Position numbers and translations under genes: made by a program
The notes under the pieces: model-generated
Seen by the model: only the letters and a program-made list of their open reading frames with translations
Databases searched by the model: none
What the model was told of the DNA's origin: nothing
Assembly (NCBI RefSeq): GCF_000801105.2
Contig: NC_079519.1
Coordinates: 28,557,288-28,621,287, forward strand
Source of the DNA: Raphanus sativus
Lineage: Eukaryota; Streptophyta; Magnoliopsida; Brassicales; Brassicaceae
Length of the DNA: 64,000 nt
Direction of reading: 5' to 3'
Shown here: in pieces, positions 1-12,154 of the stretch
Position numbering within the stretch: the first letter of the stretch is position 1
Layout: every line of letters starts with the position of its first letter

Positions 1-590
1 TGTTCAGAAGAAGTAACTTCGGGGTAGTCACCCACCTTTTCAGACTTACACACTGCTAGCACTTTATATTGGGATTCAACTGGATCAAATCCGAAAAAAC
101 TTCGAATTATTTTTTCTCTTGATCTCACTCTGGGTAAGTATATGGACTTACCTGTACTAGGGCGAGTTATGATTTGTTTCTCTCCATATCCAAAGCTTAT
201 CAAGCCATTGACGTAATGAACATCGCTGGGGGGCTGACTCCGAATCTCGCACGAGGTATGAGAGATAGAAGATGGAAATACGATGTTCTCCTCTACAAGA
301 GTTGTTGATGGTGACGAGTAGAAGAACCACTTGTAGTATCCGCTTTGTTTATATATGCTATTTACAGCATAGAGCAGACGTGGTGGTTGTGGCTGTATCG
401 AATGAGAGGGGAACGATCTGATGAAAACTTGGCTGCTGATGATAGTTGACCATGACTTAGAAACAAGGAAAAACCTAGACACAGCTTTTACACGCAATCT
501 AGTCAAGATTTCTATCAGTAGATCGGGAGGAAGTGAGTTTGAATCCTTGCCAATCTTTGTCTTTTTGCTGTTGTTATGTCTTATCATCAT
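1..590 (-). CDS. F-box protein with F-box-associated (FBA_3-type) domain, 3' end outside window
   Basis: The minus strand is open for 196 codons from an ATG at 590 to the left edge. Residues about 18-60 form an F-box (SLPPDLLIEILTRLRVKAVS, then RFFLVSKSWSTII). From about residue 68 the sequence reads like the start of a plant F-box-associated domain (QPPRLLYAV, then VNGLISFGYG and FFGFDPVESQYKVLAVCKS). Proteins of this family are substrate-recognition subunits of SCF ubiquitin ligases: the F-box binds the Skp1-like ASK adaptor and the FBA part is thought to bind the target. The family is very large and fast-evolving in Brassicaceae, so the substrate cannot be guessed. The start follows the F-box alignment; an ATG just upstream meets a stop after three codons. 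The gene is truncated by the window, so intactness is unknown. Confidence 0.85.
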   Translation of the reverse strand, partial: MMIRHNNSKKTKIGKDSNSLPPDLLIEILTRLRVKAVSRFFLVSKSWSTIISSQVFIRSFPSHSIQPQPPRLLYAVNSIYKQSGYYKWFFYSSPSTTLVEENIVFPSSISHTSCEIRSQPPSDVHYVNGLISFGYGEKQIITRPSTGKSIYLPRVRSREKIIRSFFGFDPVESQYKVLAVCKSEKVGDYPEVTSSE

Positions 591-1526
591 GATGGCATTT
601 TTGTTTCTCAAACCCTAATCTCTCCGCCTCTCCCCTGAAGTTAGATTGGTATATGATGGGTCAATTTTATACTAAGGTAAGATCGTTTAGTTATTGGGGT
701 TAACCGCCTAACTGAAATTGGATTTAACCAGGTCGGGTATAGGTAACAACACATCACATTGTAATCATGAATTCTATATAAATTCATTGTAACTAAATCA
801 ATAGATAATTAAATCATTGGCGATAACTAAAGTTGACAGAGGAAGATGGTTTTGGCTCACATGATTAATATCGATCTCTTACCTGTAACTAGAGTATTGC
901 TCACTCCGTTTTTAAAAGGACTCGGAGACAACATAGATTATTTGACGATATATTCCCCTTACGACAACAACATAGCAATTGTTCGATTTCTTAAATTTCC
1001 TTAGCAATGCTATGTGACATCTGCATAAACAATTCCCTCAAGAAAGTGAACAAAGTTATTGTGACACGATGACATCACTATACAAAACATTATGTTTTCA
1101 TGTTTCTGCCTCCAGTCAATCAAATATAATATAATGAGCACAACAGTCCCATGCATTATCAACTTATTCAAGAACAAGTTTAAAAAGAAAAAAAACGACA
1201 TAGCAGTCTCTACGTAATAACAAGAAAAAGCAACATTGCCGAAACCGATTGAAACCCTACTTCTTTACCATAAGAAACCCTCTATTTATGAGTCTAATCG
1301 TCTTGTGATTGTAATAGAGAACAAAACGCCAAGCATATATGTGCTCGCTGTTGAAGTAAGTTTGATCTTGAAGAGCAGCTACCTAATTCTATCGAGTTCA
1401 GGTTATCTAAAAGGATTTGAATATTATCTATTTGTGTTATGCCTAATGAGTTTAGAAATTTTGTGATATATAAGGAGATGCTAGTATGTAGCGTAACTTA
1501 CTTATGAGTTGTGATATCTAAGAGTT
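591..1526. other. Intergenic, no gene seen
   Basis: This AT-rich spacer lies upstream of the F-box gene and downstream of the FBA fragment. Short open frames here have no recognisable motif. Confidence 0.5.
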
Positions 1527-1952
1527 TTAGTTATTGAATGAGTTCTCTAAAGCAATAAGCGAGTTTGAGTTTGAATTCTTATTTTGTGTTCTAGAAATAA
1601 AGATTCTATAGTCGCTATCATTGTAGAAGAAAACAAACTGACCCGTAGGAATAGTGCCTATGATATCTATTCTAGACTTCCAACCACCATTCCAAGGAAT
1701 GTCGACATGAATCCTCGACCATTCTACATTATCTTCCATAACCCACAAATCAAACGTAGTACTATAGGGATAAGTTTGAACGACAAATATAACTTTCCCT
1801 TGGTAGTTTATTAAAGATAGAGGACTCAAATCGTATAACCTCCAGGATAATCGAGAAAGGAGATCCGACTTCTTGGTCTTTATGTTAAACTTAAACCTCA
1901 TTAAGAACCATTCAAACATCATTTTCTTGCCCGTGTAAGTGACATAATACAA
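1527..1952 (-). pseudogene. F-box-associated domain fragment (C-terminal half)
   Basis: The reading frame of about 141 codons matches the second half of a plant FBA_3 domain: LYDLSPLSLINYQGKVIFV, then LWVMEDNVEWSRIHVDIPW, and a tail FVFFYNDSDYRIF. No F-box or first half of the domain is found upstream on the minus strand (about 1953-2500), which is AT-rich non-coding DNA. It is most simply a 5'-truncated relic of a second F-box/FBA gene in tandem with the one at the left edge. An intact gene with a distant 5' exon is less likely, because FBA_3 genes are usually intronless. Confidence 0.65.
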
Positions 1953-4127
1953 ATTAGTTTACACTTCTTTTTAAAAATTAATTTAACCCCACTGAAAGGA
2001 TCTTAAATGGATATCTAAATATTTAAGGACAAAAAAATGGAAAAATGAAAAAAAAAGATGGAGAGAGATAAGGAAAAAGTTCTCTGCATTCAAACCCAAC
2101 AAAAAAAAATAGATACTCCCTGCATATGTGTTGCTTTATAAATGGCTTAGTGGGACTTATTGGACTGGGGTTTCATAAAATTTTAAGGGTTTTAAATCAG
2201 GTGGGATTTAGTGGGTTTTAAAGATTTTGATAGGAAACTTTTTGTAGATGGGGGATTTTGCTGGGGGATTCTGGTGTGGGTTTTTGATCTGGTTTTGTGG
2301 GCTCTGGGCAATGTATCAACTGTTAAAGCATACATTTTACAGCGACTAAATCTTCAGGGAGACCTTCTGATTTTGAGAAGTTGTTTTAGAGTAAAAATAT
2401 GTAAATTTATAAACCAACAATATTCTTAGATATGGTCTTAAGATGACAAAAACAGACAAACAAGAAGACATGTGAAGAAAGATAATCCAATGTTAAATTT
2501 TAGTTGTTAACTAAATTACTTCGAATTAATAATTTTTTATTTCTTAGACACTTGTGGTAAGATACTTACCATTAATAATGCTCTAATAAAAAGAAAACCT
2601 TTCACCAAAAAGATGTAGTAGACTATTAAGATGATTATGATGATAGAGTCGGGAGAGACATAGCTTGCACAAACTCGGGATTCAGTTTTATTAGAAAAGC
2701 TACAAAAGTCCCGATTTGTAATGATGAAAAACACAGAGGTCCCAAAATGAATACGTGCAGAACTGTGGGACATTAATCTGAATTGTAATTAATTATAGTG
2801 TCGTGCATGATCCCCTCCATATAATCTGAAAATGCAAGTCTCCTAAATAGAATTTTTGTTAGAAAAGAGTCTTTAAAAATATGATAAAAATATTTTATTT
2901 AATAGGTTAAAAAATTATTATACTTTAGATTATAAATTTAAATATTTTTTAAAAATAATAAAAAATAGTTTTTTATAATTTCGAATTATATGTTTTCAAA
3001 TTCGAACTTTTTTCTAAAATTTCTCTTTTTGAAATTTTTTTTTCTTCGAATGTTCTTTTTGAAATTTGAAATTGCTTTTTGAAACTATTTTAAAAATTTT
3101 TATTTTCAAATTTTTAATATTTACTTTTTATTTTATATAATTTTAAACTTCGATCTCAAAACTCCACTTAGGGTTGGGCAAAATATCCGGCACCAAAGAA
3201 CCAATTCAAAATCGGGTCCCGAATCCGATCAGACTCAGGATAAATAACCAAATGAGTCCTAAACTGATGTATCCAAAGAAATGGTACCCAAACTAATCCA
3301 AACCAAGAATCTAATAAGTATCTGAAAAATATCTGATATATATATATATATATATATATAAATAGTATTTATAATTATTTTAACAACTAAAATTAAAATT
3401 ATAAATTTAATATATTAGTTATTTTGTGTATTTTCGGATAAAATATGATAATTTGGATAGAAATACCAAAAAAAAACTGTGTCTAATGAATATTTTTGGT
3501 ATATTTGGATATTTTAGATACCTCCAAATGTGTAATAAAAACTGACCATTCGTTAAGTAAGGACACCATCTTCCTGATGGCCAAACTTTTAATAATCTGT
3601 ACATCATCCGGATGTATGTAAGTATTAAGAAAATTTATATTCCATGAAGAATTGTCCGGGTTGATATGATGTTCCACTTTTAAGAAGTGACTTGAAAACT
3701 GTGGTTGATATTTTGGTTTTGCTGATCTCAGATAAGAAACCGGGATCCACGGATCATTCCATACAGAGATAGATTTTCTACTTCTAACTCTTTTGATTAA
3801 TTATTTTTAACTAAAGATTTAGCTGAGTAGATACTTTTTAACCATAAGATGTGAATAAGATTTGTGTTGATCCAAAAAAACTGAATTCTGAAAGTAACGA
3901 CCTTTAAAAACTTTTGAGAATAGACAATGTGGTCTTTCTATTAATAGTTATAATTGATTAACTAGTAATGTTGTATTAAAATCTTTAAGTTAGCGAAAAC
4001 TTAAAACTTTTTTTCATTCTTACATTTATATACTTTATATCCTAAGAGAGTCAATGGATATTTTTTTTCTGTTTCCACCACCACTTAATAAATCATAATT
4101 AATGATTACTATTAAGACCTTCACTAA
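1953..4127. other. AT-rich intergenic DNA with decayed repeats
   Basis: No coding sequence is recognised. Around 3170-3330 the sequence has the mixed 'proper-name' repeat look (tccgg, gggtcccgaatccg, gactcagg) common inside Brassicaceae non-autonomous transposons, but no ends could be placed. Confidence 0.4.
3335..3361. repeat. (TA)n microsatellite
   Basis: An uninterrupted run of about 13 TA units can be read directly. Confidence 0.95.
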
Positions 4128-4387
4128 AAGCATCATTAACCCCCATTGCTTAAAATGGGGTGTTTAACATTTTGTTTTTGTTTTTTTTCGGATTTAAAAA
4201 AAAAAAAATTAATAGATGAACTACTTGCGGGCCACCATGTGTCAGTGGGGCCTGCAGAACAGTGCAAAGAACAGCAAAATTGAACGTTTATTTAAGCTAC
4301 TCTTCGTCTTCTGCTCTTTTTCTTTTCTTCTTTTTTTTGACTAAAATAATAACAAGCACCCCTAAAAATCTGGGGTTAATGATGCTC
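4128..4387. mobile_element. Tourist/Harbinger-like MITE
   Basis: The element is 260 bp with 15-bp near-perfect terminal inverted repeats: (A/G)AGCATCATTAACCCC at the left and its reverse complement (GGGGTTAATGATGCTC) at the right. It is flanked on both sides by TAA, the 3-bp target-site duplication expected of PIF/Harbinger elements. There is no coding capacity, so it would depend on a transposase in trans. Confidence 0.75.
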
Positions 4388-5297
4388 TAAGTTACTTACC
4401 ATCTATAAAGCTAACCGCAAAAAATAACGAACTTTCATGTGCGATGCAACCGAAAGAATGCTCATTTCATATTCAACCTATCGTGATATATTCAATTTAT
4501 ACCTGATTTATATGGTCGTGCCAAAACATATATGAATTTATACGACGCTGTCAAAACATAAACGACTAATATTTTTTGGTGAAACCATACACCAGTTGTC
4601 ATATCAACTGCCACATCATCTATTTTTGTTCGCCTTGATGCTATATTAGTTGTTTCCTGGAAATGATGCTATATGTACAATTTTCTTTTTTAAACTAAAT
4701 AGTCATTTAATAAAAATAATTTTTTTTAAAATGTAAAATTTCATAAATTTTAATTATTTAGTAAAATTAACAAAAAATTAATTAATTAATTAATTAAATT
4801 TTAATTTTATATAAGAGATATATTCGTAAATATTTTGATCATATCACAAGCTGTCCTTATAAAAGTTATATATGTGTTTTAATGATTCAAATACAATGCT
4901 AGTGTTGCAGTCTTGTTATATATGTGATTCAAATCAATGCTAAATAACATGCAGTTGATGTGGCGACTGATATATAATTTCCCCAAAAATCATAAGTCGG
5001 TTATATTTTGACATGGTCATATAAGTATATATATATGTTTTGATACGTCTATATAAGTCGGTATGAATTAAATTTATCGGGATATGTTGGGTATGAAATG
5101 ATATTTTCCTTCCCCCAATGCAACCCACAAAGTTTTACTTAATTAAATGCCCGAAAAAAGCATATGATATTCATTGTTAACCCGAAAAATTGTACGATGA
5201 AACAATTAAATACAATTTCATACACCCGACAATAGTGTTCTAAATTCTAATCGTTAGCTCACTTTAGCATTTAAGAGACAAAATTGATAGAACTATA
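4388..5297. other. AT-rich intergenic DNA
   Basis: No coding sequence or clear mobile-element ends are seen. It contains the short repeat TTAATTAATTAATTAA near 4777. Confidence 0.4.
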
Positions 5298-5539
5298 TTC
5301 ATTATTGTTTATGAATGATATGAGACAAAACATGCCCAAACTTAAACTCTCGAATTAATTATAAGGTTCTTAAATGTTTGAATTTTGCAATGATGTCAAA
5401 CATTAGGGTCCCATACTGAATAAGGATACACATCTGGGGGTCTTTTTCTAATATTGTACCCTTTATAGATTAGTTTATACGGTCGCGCATGATCCTACGT
5501 ATGTTTCTTCTAATAAATGTTACAGAATGATAAGATGAA
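5298..5539. repeat. 242-bp direct repeat, copy 1
   Basis: By eye this is identical to 8274-8515. It is non-coding. The second copy starts exactly at the base after the 3' terminus of a Helitron. Confidence 0.9.
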
Positions 5540-6914
5540 AATAATTAATTATAATTCCAAACTTATCTAAACAAATTGATGTCTCCATATATTGATCATT
5601 ATTAATATGTAAAATTACTATTAAAAAACATTTCACTTATTTTAACCAAACACATAAAAATATATATATTTTTTTTTTACAAAATCAGTTAGACATAAAC
5701 ATTCGGATACCCATTTAGGTACGAGTCGTTTCTTTCGGATATAGTTTTTTTGGGTTTTGAAATTTCTTTTTAGTACTTCTTTTTGTGTTTTCTTTATTTA
5801 TAGATTCTACCATTGCATTTAAAATTAATTTAAATTAATTAATTAAAATTTCAAAATTATCTAAACAAATCGATATTCATATATTGATCATTATTAATAT
5901 TGTAAAAATATTAGTAAATAAAAATTTATATTTAACTTCATTTATCCAAACACATAAAAATATTTTCTATTTGTTTACAAAATCAGTTAGGCATATACAT
6001 TCATGTATCCATTTAGGTACGGGTCGTTTCTTTCGGGTATATATTTTTTGGGTTTTGATATTTCTTTTTAGGTACTTCCTTTTTTGTATTTTTTATTTAC
6101 AGATTATACCACTGCATTTCAAATCAATTAAAATTCATTAATTACAATTCCAAAACTTACTGAAACAAATCGATATTCATATATTGATCATTATTAATAT
6201 TTTACAAATATTACTGAATAAAATTTTATATTTCACTTAATTTAGCCAAACACATAAAATATTTTTTATTTGTTTACGGAATCCGTTAGAAATAAATATT
6301 TGGGTACCCATTTAAGTACTGGTCAATTTTTTCGGGTATAGATTTTTTTGGTTTTGATATTAGGCCATTTTTGGATATAAATTTATGTGTGAGTTTCAAA
6401 TTGAATCCCCCGGGTCTGTATGAATTTTGTTCTAATGTATAGGAAACTAAAAATGTTCAAATAACGAAAGTATTTGAAATGATTTATATTTGAACAAAAT
6501 ATAATGGCTGCACATAACAAAATATTAATATAAAAATACTGTATACTTGCATTCAAAATCAATTTTTTTAACAACAAACTACACAAATATTTTTATTTGT
6601 ATAAAAAATGAAAATACAATAATTTAATTAATATAGAAATATGTCACATTGTTTAAACAAAATATCAATATTAAAATATTATACATTTTGCGTTCTAAAA
6701 TTATTTATTTTAGTAACAAGCCAAATAAATATATTTATTAGAGAGAGAATAAAACAAAGCCAAAAACACATAGTTTACGAGAAATACTCTATATGTCGAA
6801 CTTATTATAAAAAATATTTTACTAAAATAAATATATTCAATAATTACAAACAAATAATATATTTCATAAAAGTGAAAATAATACCCGCCCTTTCAAGGGC
6901 GGGTCAAAATCTAG
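5540..6914 (+). mobile_element. Non-autonomous Helitron, left boundary uncertain
   Basis: The right end is a clear Helitron 3' terminus: a hairpin (CCCGCCCTTTCAAGGGCGGG) at 6884-6903, nine bases, then CTAG at 6911-6914. The left end is not found. The start given here is simply the end of the 242-bp repeat. No helicase or Rep domain is encoded. Confidence 0.6.
5543..6363. repeat. ~295-bp tandem repeat, about 2.7 units
   Basis: Three diverged units share the anchor ATATTGATCATTATTAATAT at 5589 (its last bases differ slightly in the first unit), 5881 and 6181, that is at periods of 292 and 300 bp. Each unit continues with CCAAACACATAAAA and an ATCCGTTAG/ATCAGTTAG block, then a GGTACGGGTCGTTTCTTTCG-like stretch. 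Tandem internal repeats of this kind are common in plant Helitrons, and the array lies just upstream of a Helitron 3' end. Confidence 0.85.
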
Positions 6915-8273
6915 TCTATCTTATTAAAGCTGAAGTACAAATTCGGTGTGTTTGGATACTTGGATAAGAGTATTAAAAAAATTTGGTGTGTTTGGAAACA
7001 TGGATTGTAGTCTTTTAAAAAAAAAAATTGTTTGGAAACAAAGATAGTAGTATTAAATAGAAAAGGTAATGGGCTTAAGTTATTAAGTCCATTATAAAAG
7101 AATGTTATCAATATATATAAGAAAAATACAATACAAAGCCCAATTTGAAATACCAACTCAAATCATGGTTTTTATATTTCATATTAAAATTTTAAAATAT
7201 AATATATGTAATTATTTATATGATGATACATATTAAATACTATTAATTATATGATTACTTATATGATGGTACATATAAAATACGATTAATTATATGATGC
7301 AATTATACGATATATAATAATGACTAAGGATGGGTTTTCAGACATCCATACGGGTTTGGTTCTGATCAGTTTGCGTTTCGGGTTTTCGAGGTCAAAGATT
7401 TCAGTCCTATTAGGATGTTTCTAAATTTTTGTTTGAGTTTGATTTGGATCTTTACGGTTTTGGTTTGGGTTTGGATAACATATTTAAATTATTTTTAAAG
7501 TTTTAAATCACTATATATTTAAAATTTCTCAAAATCTATAAATAAAGTAATATATTACCTATAAATTTAAGTAACATATGTCAGAATACCTAAGCTTAAC
7601 ATATCAATTGGTTTGATTTAAAAATTTGGATATGAAATCAATAATTATTTTAAGTATTTTTGGTGATTTGAATATACTTTAACTATTTTAGATATTTGTT
7701 TTTGACTATCTATATATATTTTCAAGTATTTTAAACCAATTTAAAGGTATCATTCTTGATGTTTTATATACGTTAAATATAAAAATAATTAATATATAAA
7801 TATATAAATCTATTTTTAGATAAATTCAGGTACACGAATACTTCGGTTCGGATCCGATTCGATTCTCTAACTAACAAAATTTTGAATAATTCGAATATTT
7901 AATCAATTTATGTTCAGGTTTGGTACTATATTTACGGATTGGTATCAGTTCTGTTCCTCGGATTCATTTTGCCAAACCCTAATAATTACATGAAAAACAA
8001 AATATCATCATATTTTTAAAAATATACATCCGCGGAAGTGCAGAGATCAAAGTCTATAGTCATTTATTTTAACAACAAATCAAATAAATATGTTGATTGA
8101 AGAGCGAATAAAACAAAACTAGAGAAATATATAGTTTATTAGAGACACTCTATGTGTCGAATTTATTATAAAGAAAATTTTATTAAAATAAATAAATTCA
8201 ATAATTACAAACAAATAATATATTTCATAAAATGAAAAATATCCGCGCTTTCGAAGCGCGGGTCAAAATCTAG
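6915..8273 (+). mobile_element. Non-autonomous Helitron joined head-to-tail to the previous one
   Basis: It begins with TCTATCTTATTAAAGCTGAA, the same kind of 5' end as other Helitrons in this window, and ends with a hairpin (CGCGCTTTCGAAGCGCG) followed by GGTCAAAATCTAG and a T. Its first base follows the CTAG of the upstream Helitron directly, so the two are fused end to end. It is about 1.36 kb, AT-rich, and carries TGTTTGGAAACA micro-repeats near the 5' end. It has no coding capacity. Confidence 0.8.
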
Positions 8274-8515
8274 TTCATTATTGTTTATGAATGATATGAG
8301 ACAAAACATGCCCAAACTTAAACTCTCGAATTAATTATAAGGTTCTTAAATGTTTGAATTTTGCAATGATGTCAAACATTAGGGTCCCATACTGAATAAG
8401 GATACACATCTGGGGGTCTTTTTCTAATATTGTACCCTTTATAGATTAGTTTATACGGTCGCGCATGATCCTACGTATGTTTCTTCTAATAAATGTTACA
8501 GAATGATAAGATGAA
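8274..8515. repeat. 242-bp direct repeat, copy 2
   Basis: By eye this is identical to 5298-5539, at an offset of 2,976 bp. Its left boundary coincides with the Helitron 3' end at 8273. Confidence 0.9.
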
Positions 8516-9903
8516 CAAATGTTATAAAATGATACGGAGTGCGTTATCTTTAACCGTATGTGATAAATAACTACGTAATTCACGTACGTACTAAGTATTA
8601 AAATTCCGTCGCCCAATATAACTAAACTTTGAAAAGGGTGTAATTTGTGGTGTGGAACGAAACATGTGACCCACTATACCGAATGATAAACATTATTAGA
8701 TTATAAAATTTGGAGGATAATTCAGATTAATCAAATGTCTACGTATACCGACTTTGTGAGTCATTCTAGAGAAGACTGATTAATTATCCACTTTAAATTA
8801 TGTTTGTGGGCTGAATCGATTCCAATGATGAAGTTAAGAATTTTTTTTTGGGGTGCTATCTTATTCATGTTCGTCCCATCACCTTCTTGAGTGACAAATT
8901 AACTCTTTTTCTGTTTATACTGCACGTAACAATTCGTAGAGACTCGTATATTAAATACCAATTAAGGACATCCCGCAGATAAGTCCACTATCAACATATA
9001 ATACTTGTGAAATGCGGTGTTAATATTTTAATGGATCTTCCTTTTATAAATATATCTTCATCTTTTTTAATTGTGTATACTTTTTTGTATGACATCACGA
9101 TAACTAAATGAATACTGCATAAAACAATTTCCATAAAATACAGCAAACCTGAAAATGAGAGCCAACGGTGGGAGGTTGTGAGAAGAATAATACATTTAAT
9201 AGAAAGATGAGATTTTAATTAATTTCGAAACAATGAAATTGACATTTGTCGGCTTTAAGAGAATTAACACCTGATTCCTAATATGTAAAGTTAGTGTATG
9301 TTAAGAGAATTAACACCTGATTCCTAAAAAAAAGTTAGTGTATGTTTCTTTTTTCTTTGAACAAATTAGTGTATGTTTCTCAAAAGCAAAAGTTAGTGTC
9401 ATCTTAATTTAAATTTCGTTTTGTGAGGTAGTAACTAAAAAATGTTTTGTTGTCGATTCTACTTCCACAGAGGCATGTGAAAGATACAGTTATTAAATAA
9501 ATGATTTATTTACTTAACAAACATTGTAAATATGTATATTACAAACGACTTTTTGGGGTCAAAACAATTATTAAAAATAAAAAAAAATCCAATGTTTTTA
9601 TTATACCAAAACGAAAGTCATTTATATATATACAATTGCGATGTCAAATATTAAATTATTAGTCGCCGTACATGAATCAGGCGCTGGAAGAAAATTAGAC
9701 AAATTCAAAGTGATCCTCATTATTATTATTTTTAGAATAAAGATAAGTAAAAGAAGGCTTATATATTATATCATACAAATGTACATCATTGAGGTGTATA
9801 AGACTTCTTCAACTTTCAACTTCATTTTCAAAATATTCGTGGTTGAAGATAGATCGATATATACAATCTCGATCTCTCTTCTTTCTGTCCGTCTCTCTCT
9901 ACC
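8516..9903. other. Intergenic and upstream region of the LOR gene
   Basis: No coding sequence is recognised. A two-copy repeat of about 50 bp occurs at 9254-9345 (TTAAGAGAATTAACACCTGA, then AGTTAGTGTATG, twice). A TATA-like GTATAAGA lies at 9797-9803, about 100 bp before the LOR start codon, and may be its core promoter. Confidence 0.45.
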
Positions 9904-11007
9904 ATGGCTAGGGTTTTTCCTCAAGCAGGCGTTTCTTCACCATACATGAGTATGGAGAGAGAGACTTTCACGGTTTGGATGAAGTCTCTGGTTTATCAAA
10001 CCAATGGTCTAACGGTTTACAATTCCAATGGAGAGATTACGTACCGGGTCGAAAACTATGACAAATCTAGCAATGAAGTGCACATCATGGATCTCCATGG
10101 AAATATTCTTTTCACCATCCGAAAAAAGGTAACTAATGAACTATTTCTAATTAAAATATTTAAAACGAAAATGTTAGTTGAAAGATTCTCTAGTTCAAAA
10201 TGAAAATACATCTCCAAATTAATAAATCCAGGTTCTTTAGTTCTTCTTCTTCCTTTCTCCCTAGTTTATTCCGGTTTAAGTCATGATATTAGTTAACCGA
10301 AGTTAGAGGAAAACTAAAAGCTACTCCTTATAGAAAGAGTTAGCTGAAGTTTCTCTTGCTCAAAGTTTAAATTCATTTAGAAACTTTATATAAAACGAGT
10401 AAAGCAACCATAATATAAAAACTGTAAGTACGATTCAGTTTTCCTCCGTGGAAATGGATGTTTGTATATTAATGATGATCATAAATATGAATAATCCTAT
10501 ATATGTTTAAATAATTATATCTATTGTTAAATAATTTTTGCAGAAATTATGGCTCTTTGGGAGTTGGTGTGTGTATAAAGAATGCGGGACGCTGTCAAGC
10601 ACTGAGGAAGTAAAACCTTTTGTCAAGATCAAAAGGTCTTGTAGTAGAGATGGAGATTGGGAAGTTCGAGATGAGACCAATGAAGTCTTTTGGATTTTAA
10701 GATTTGACCCCAAATTTGTTTTTCAGATTATAGACGTCAATGGAAACATCATTGCAAAGGTAGATTTATATACAAAAATAAAATCATTATTGAATTTGAA
10801 AGAGTGCATTGTTAAATAGAGAAAACTACTCTTATAGGTTTTTTTTTTTTGAAACTCAAACTACTTTTATAGGTAAAACCAAAACAATCATCAAATGGAG
10901 TTACATTGGGGGAAGATGTGTTAACTTTGGAGGTGAAGCCACGTATCGATCATTCACTCGTTGTAACACTTGTCACGGTATATGGACTGATTAAAGGAAT
11001 AGTTTAA
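9904..11007 (+). CDS. LURP-one-related (LOR, DUF567) protein
   Basis: Three exons join in frame: 9904-10128, 10544-10759 and 10873-11007, giving 191 aa, within the usual 180-220 aa of the family. All junctions are GT-AG and phase 0. Typical LOR features are the FTVWMKSLVYQTNGLTVYNS start, GEITYRVENYD, MDLHGNILFTIR, the second-lobe repeat IIDVNGNIIAK, and a hydrophobic C-terminal helix (VVTLVTVYGLIKGIV). The family folds like a Tubby C-terminal beta-barrel around a central helix. LURP1 is needed for basal defence against an oomycete, but most members have no known activity. ATG 9904 starts the conserved domain. An alternative exon 3 acceptor would give a shorter loop only. No lesion is seen. 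Confidence 0.88.
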
Positions 11008-11588
11008 ATTTTGTTTGAATTTCATAGAGAATTTTATATACAAGATAGTAATTTTTCCAACCATGTTTGTGGTGTGGGAGATGTAAATATTGTCATTTTT
11101 GCGAGCCTTGAACTTTTTGCTTTGTTTATACTTTGCTAATGGTTTTAATTAAAACAAAATACTAGATGAGTTAGCAAGGACAACATGTGTTTTAAGATCA
11201 CTCGATTCTTTAGAGATCAGACATTACCACAAGACAAGAAGTTGTCACTATAATAGGAGCCAAAACGTGGATTCATCATCTCACATCTTTTCTTGTGAGG
11301 ATGATGAACACTTTTTCTTTTGTCATTGAATCTAAAATCAGAAAACTGAGTGTAGCACAAGCCAAACGACTTGGGAAAGGAACTGAAACAAAAGAAGAAA
11401 CAAAGACACCTGTTTAACAACATTGGTTAAATAGAGTTACTAATCTAAATATGTTTAGTTTTTTTTCTTCTCTCTCACTTTTACGATTAAAGCAATTGAG
11501 TCTTCCTAATATGGTCCTAACAAAAATAAAATTATGGGTTATAGTTAAAGATGTAACAATTCTCATAATTCATAATGAAATAATGAAA
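11008..11588. other. 3' flank of the LOR gene, no gene seen
   Basis: Only short meaningless open frames are present. Confidence 0.4.
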
Positions 11589-11678
11589 TTAATGTTAAAT
11601 AAAAGTACTAAAGAAAATGTTGTCAAGTTCAAACAACAAATTCAAACTCACAGTCTCAAGTGAAAACAACAATAGACA
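11589..11678. repeat. Left part of host 230-bp tandem-duplication unit 1
   Basis: These 90 bp match 19705-19794 and end in ACA, the target site of the CACTA element that starts at 11679. Confidence 0.9.
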
Positions 11679-12154
11679 CACTACAAGAAAACAGCATTTT
11701 GGCGAGGAAAGTTAACGAGGAAATAAAATCCTCGTAAATGTACGAGGAACTTACGAGGAATTTACAACGAAAGAAATAAACCTCGTTATTTTCTCGTAAA
11801 CTAACGAAGATAACATTTCGTCGTAAAGCCCACGTAACTTTACGTGGTCTTTACGAGGAAATACATTTTCCTCGTAAAAACCACGTAAAGCTTGCATTAT
11901 CTTTACGAGGAAAACTGGAAATATAATTTCCTCGTTAAATCAACGTAAATTTACGTCACCTTTACGAGGAAATGATATACGTGAACTTAACGAAGAATTT
12001 TAAAGCACGTTTTTTTTTGCTACCTACCTTTTCCTCGCAAATTCATCGCAAAACTTCAACTACCAGATTCGAAAATTTTCTATAAATATGGAAGTTTCAA
12101 CATCATTTTAAACACACCAACAAGAAAAAAAAAGAAAAACGTGAAAGGAAAAAA
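11679..12154. repeat. CACTA left subterminal repeat array and transposase leader
   Basis: Repeated TTTACGAGGAAA/CCTCGTAAA-type motifs run from about 11700 to 12010. The last 100 bases (about 12080-12154), with TATAAATA near 12081, form the likely promoter and 5' leader of the transposase gene. Confidence 0.8.

Noticed and set aside
421..618. 65-codon plus-strand frame over the F-box gene
   Set aside because: It is a shadow of the minus-strand F-box coding sequence, which has clear domain matches.
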